From an uncultured bacterium (GTDB taxonomy: Bacteria; Pseudomonadota; Alphaproteobacteria; Sphingomonadales; Sphingomonadaceae), in NCBI GenBank assembly GCA_903884945.1, contig CAISGR010000020.1, positions 22,256 through 86,255 of the forward strand: a stretch of DNA of 64,000 nt, given 5' to 3'. Of this stretch, positions 63,499 through 64,000 are shown piece after piece. The notes beneath the pieces were generated by a model. The model ran no database searches, had not been told where the DNA came from, and worked only from the letters and a program-made list of their open reading frames with translations. The translations under genes were made by a program, and so were the position numbers. The number at the start of each line of letters is the position of its first letter. The first letter of the stretch is position 1.

Positions 63499-63765
63499 TC
63501 CGCCGTGAGGCGGAAGCGACGCTCATGTCGTCGCGGCGCGGCCGGTCGCATCGCGAAAGCGAGGCAGACGGATCCTCACCGCGCTCGGACGCAGTTCCGA
63601 GGCGCGGGACCAATGGCGGCCGTCAGGCCCCATTGGCAGGCGAGGATCGTGACCCGAACGGGCGGAGACAAGGCTTTGCCTTGGCTCCGTGAGCTTGGTC
63701 GGCGGCGTCCCGCAAGGGGCGTCGGCCGCCTAGCGAATAGAGCCGTCATCGGGCCAAGGCCCGAT
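63499..63765. repeat. Chain of GC-rich hairpins
   Basis: At least four stems: TCCGCC-gtga-GGCGGA (63499-63514), CCAATGG with CCATTGG (63610-63636), GGAGaCAAGGC-ttt-GCCTTGgCTCC (63664-63688) and ATCGGGCC-aa-GGCCCGAT (63748-63765). They could fold in single-stranded DNA during transfer or act on RNA of the gene that follows. Confidence 0.5.
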
Positions 63766-63860
63766 GCGCCCAGTGTCTCAATTCTTCTTCTTCCGGCCGT
63801 CTCAAGCTGCCGCTATAGTCGGTCCGTTCATAGCCCGATTAGCCTTCACAAGAGGCACCT

Positions 63861-64000
63861 ATGGCAAAGACGTTGGAACAGGAGCGGTTGGCGCTCGAAG
63901 AGGACGCGCGGAAGCTGGAGAGCCGACGCAAGTTGCTCGAAGAGAGAGAGCGGCAACAGGCAATTGCTACGATCGAAAGATCGGGCTTGTTGAAGCTCGA
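63861..64000 (+). CDS. Start of a small coiled-coil protein (mobilisation-type, truncated by window)
   Basis: An ATG with AGAGG upstream opens a frame running off the window. The first 46 residues are highly charged and helical (MAKTLEQERLALEEDARKL, then LESRRKLLEERE). This resembles the coiled-coil start of small conjugation proteins of the TraC/TraD type of Agrobacterium-related plasmids, beside oriT. Identity is tentative. Confidence 0.6.
   Translation, partial: MAKTLEQERLALEEDARKLESRRKLLEERERQQAIATIERSGLLKL

Larger units (their letters stand above)
63174..63860. other. Non-coding region with probable oriT
   Basis: About 690 bases between the divergent ribbon-helix-helix gene and the coiled-coil gene, with no convincing gene. 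Left part holds short direct repeats and inverted repeats, the middle a candidate oriT core, and the right part a chain of GC-rich hairpins (listed separately). This is the expected place for oriT, upstream of the relaxosome genes. Confidence 0.55.

Noticed and set aside
63412..63993. Rightward open frame of 193 codons across the oriT-side region
   Set aside because: It runs through the hairpin chain, has Arg/Gly/Ser-rich composition, and is in a different frame from the convincing coiled-coil start at 63861.
1..64000. CRISPR array, rRNA or insertion sequence
   Set aside because: No regularly spaced repeats, rRNA-like segments or transposase with terminal repeats were seen; the repeats present are short and local.

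Overview
This looks like an accessory, self-transmissible element (conjugative plasmid or integrative element) from a GC-rich alphaproteobacterium, most probably a sphingomonad. The grounds are the high GC content, two spaced GTTC-N7-GTTC (alphaproteobacterial LexA) boxes, a full F-type conjugation gene set in the order common on sphingomonad elements, and an imuA-imuB-dnaE2 mutagenesis cassette. No rRNA, tRNA or CRISPR array was seen. Nothing in the window decides between a plasmid and an ICE: there is one tyrosine recombinase, but no attachment site could be identified.

Layout. 1-5.2 kb: small regulators, a frameshifted SGNH hydrolase, a DUF1173-like protein, a lytic transglycosylase and two small genes read leftward. 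5.6-25.2 kb: one long rightward F-type type IV secretion operon (traA, L, E, K, B, dsbC-like, V, C, small membrane gene, trbI, S26 peptidase, traW, small membrane gene, traU, trbC, traN, small gene, traF, traH, traG), with many ATGA or TGATG overlaps, ending in a hairpin terminator that lies inside the end of traG. 25.2-31 kb: stability and toxin genes (Xre/RES pair, Fic protein, tyrosine recombinase, AbiE-type pair). 31-39.9 kb: a leftward block of five genes (AbiEi-like protein, nucleotidyltransferase, SbcD/YhaO-like phosphoesterase, YhaN-like ATPase, PHP-ATPase of TrlF type) that reads like a defence or DNA-processing operon. 40-50 kb: two small genes, the SOS mutagenesis operon, two unknown genes and a divergent pair of SRAP proteins around a LexA box. 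50-57 kb: a leftward TIR-like plus nuclease-like pair facing a rightward operon that encodes an Mrr-TIR-APAZ protein and a short prokaryotic Argonaute. 57-64 kb: mobilisation module (MobF relaxase TraI, coupling protein TraD, ribbon-helix-helix protein), a repeat- and hairpin-rich non-coding region that probably contains oriT, and the start of a small coiled-coil gene.

How it works together: TraI, TraD and the ribbon-helix-helix protein would process the DNA at the region near 63.2-63.4 kb and hand it to the 5.6-25.2 kb secretion apparatus. The centre of the element is cargo that protects the element or its host: toxin-antitoxin pairs, an SOS-inducible error-prone polymerase set, and several candidate anti-invader systems. 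The most striking of these is the short Argonaute operon with two effector-type domains in one partner protein, bracketed by perfect inverted repeats.
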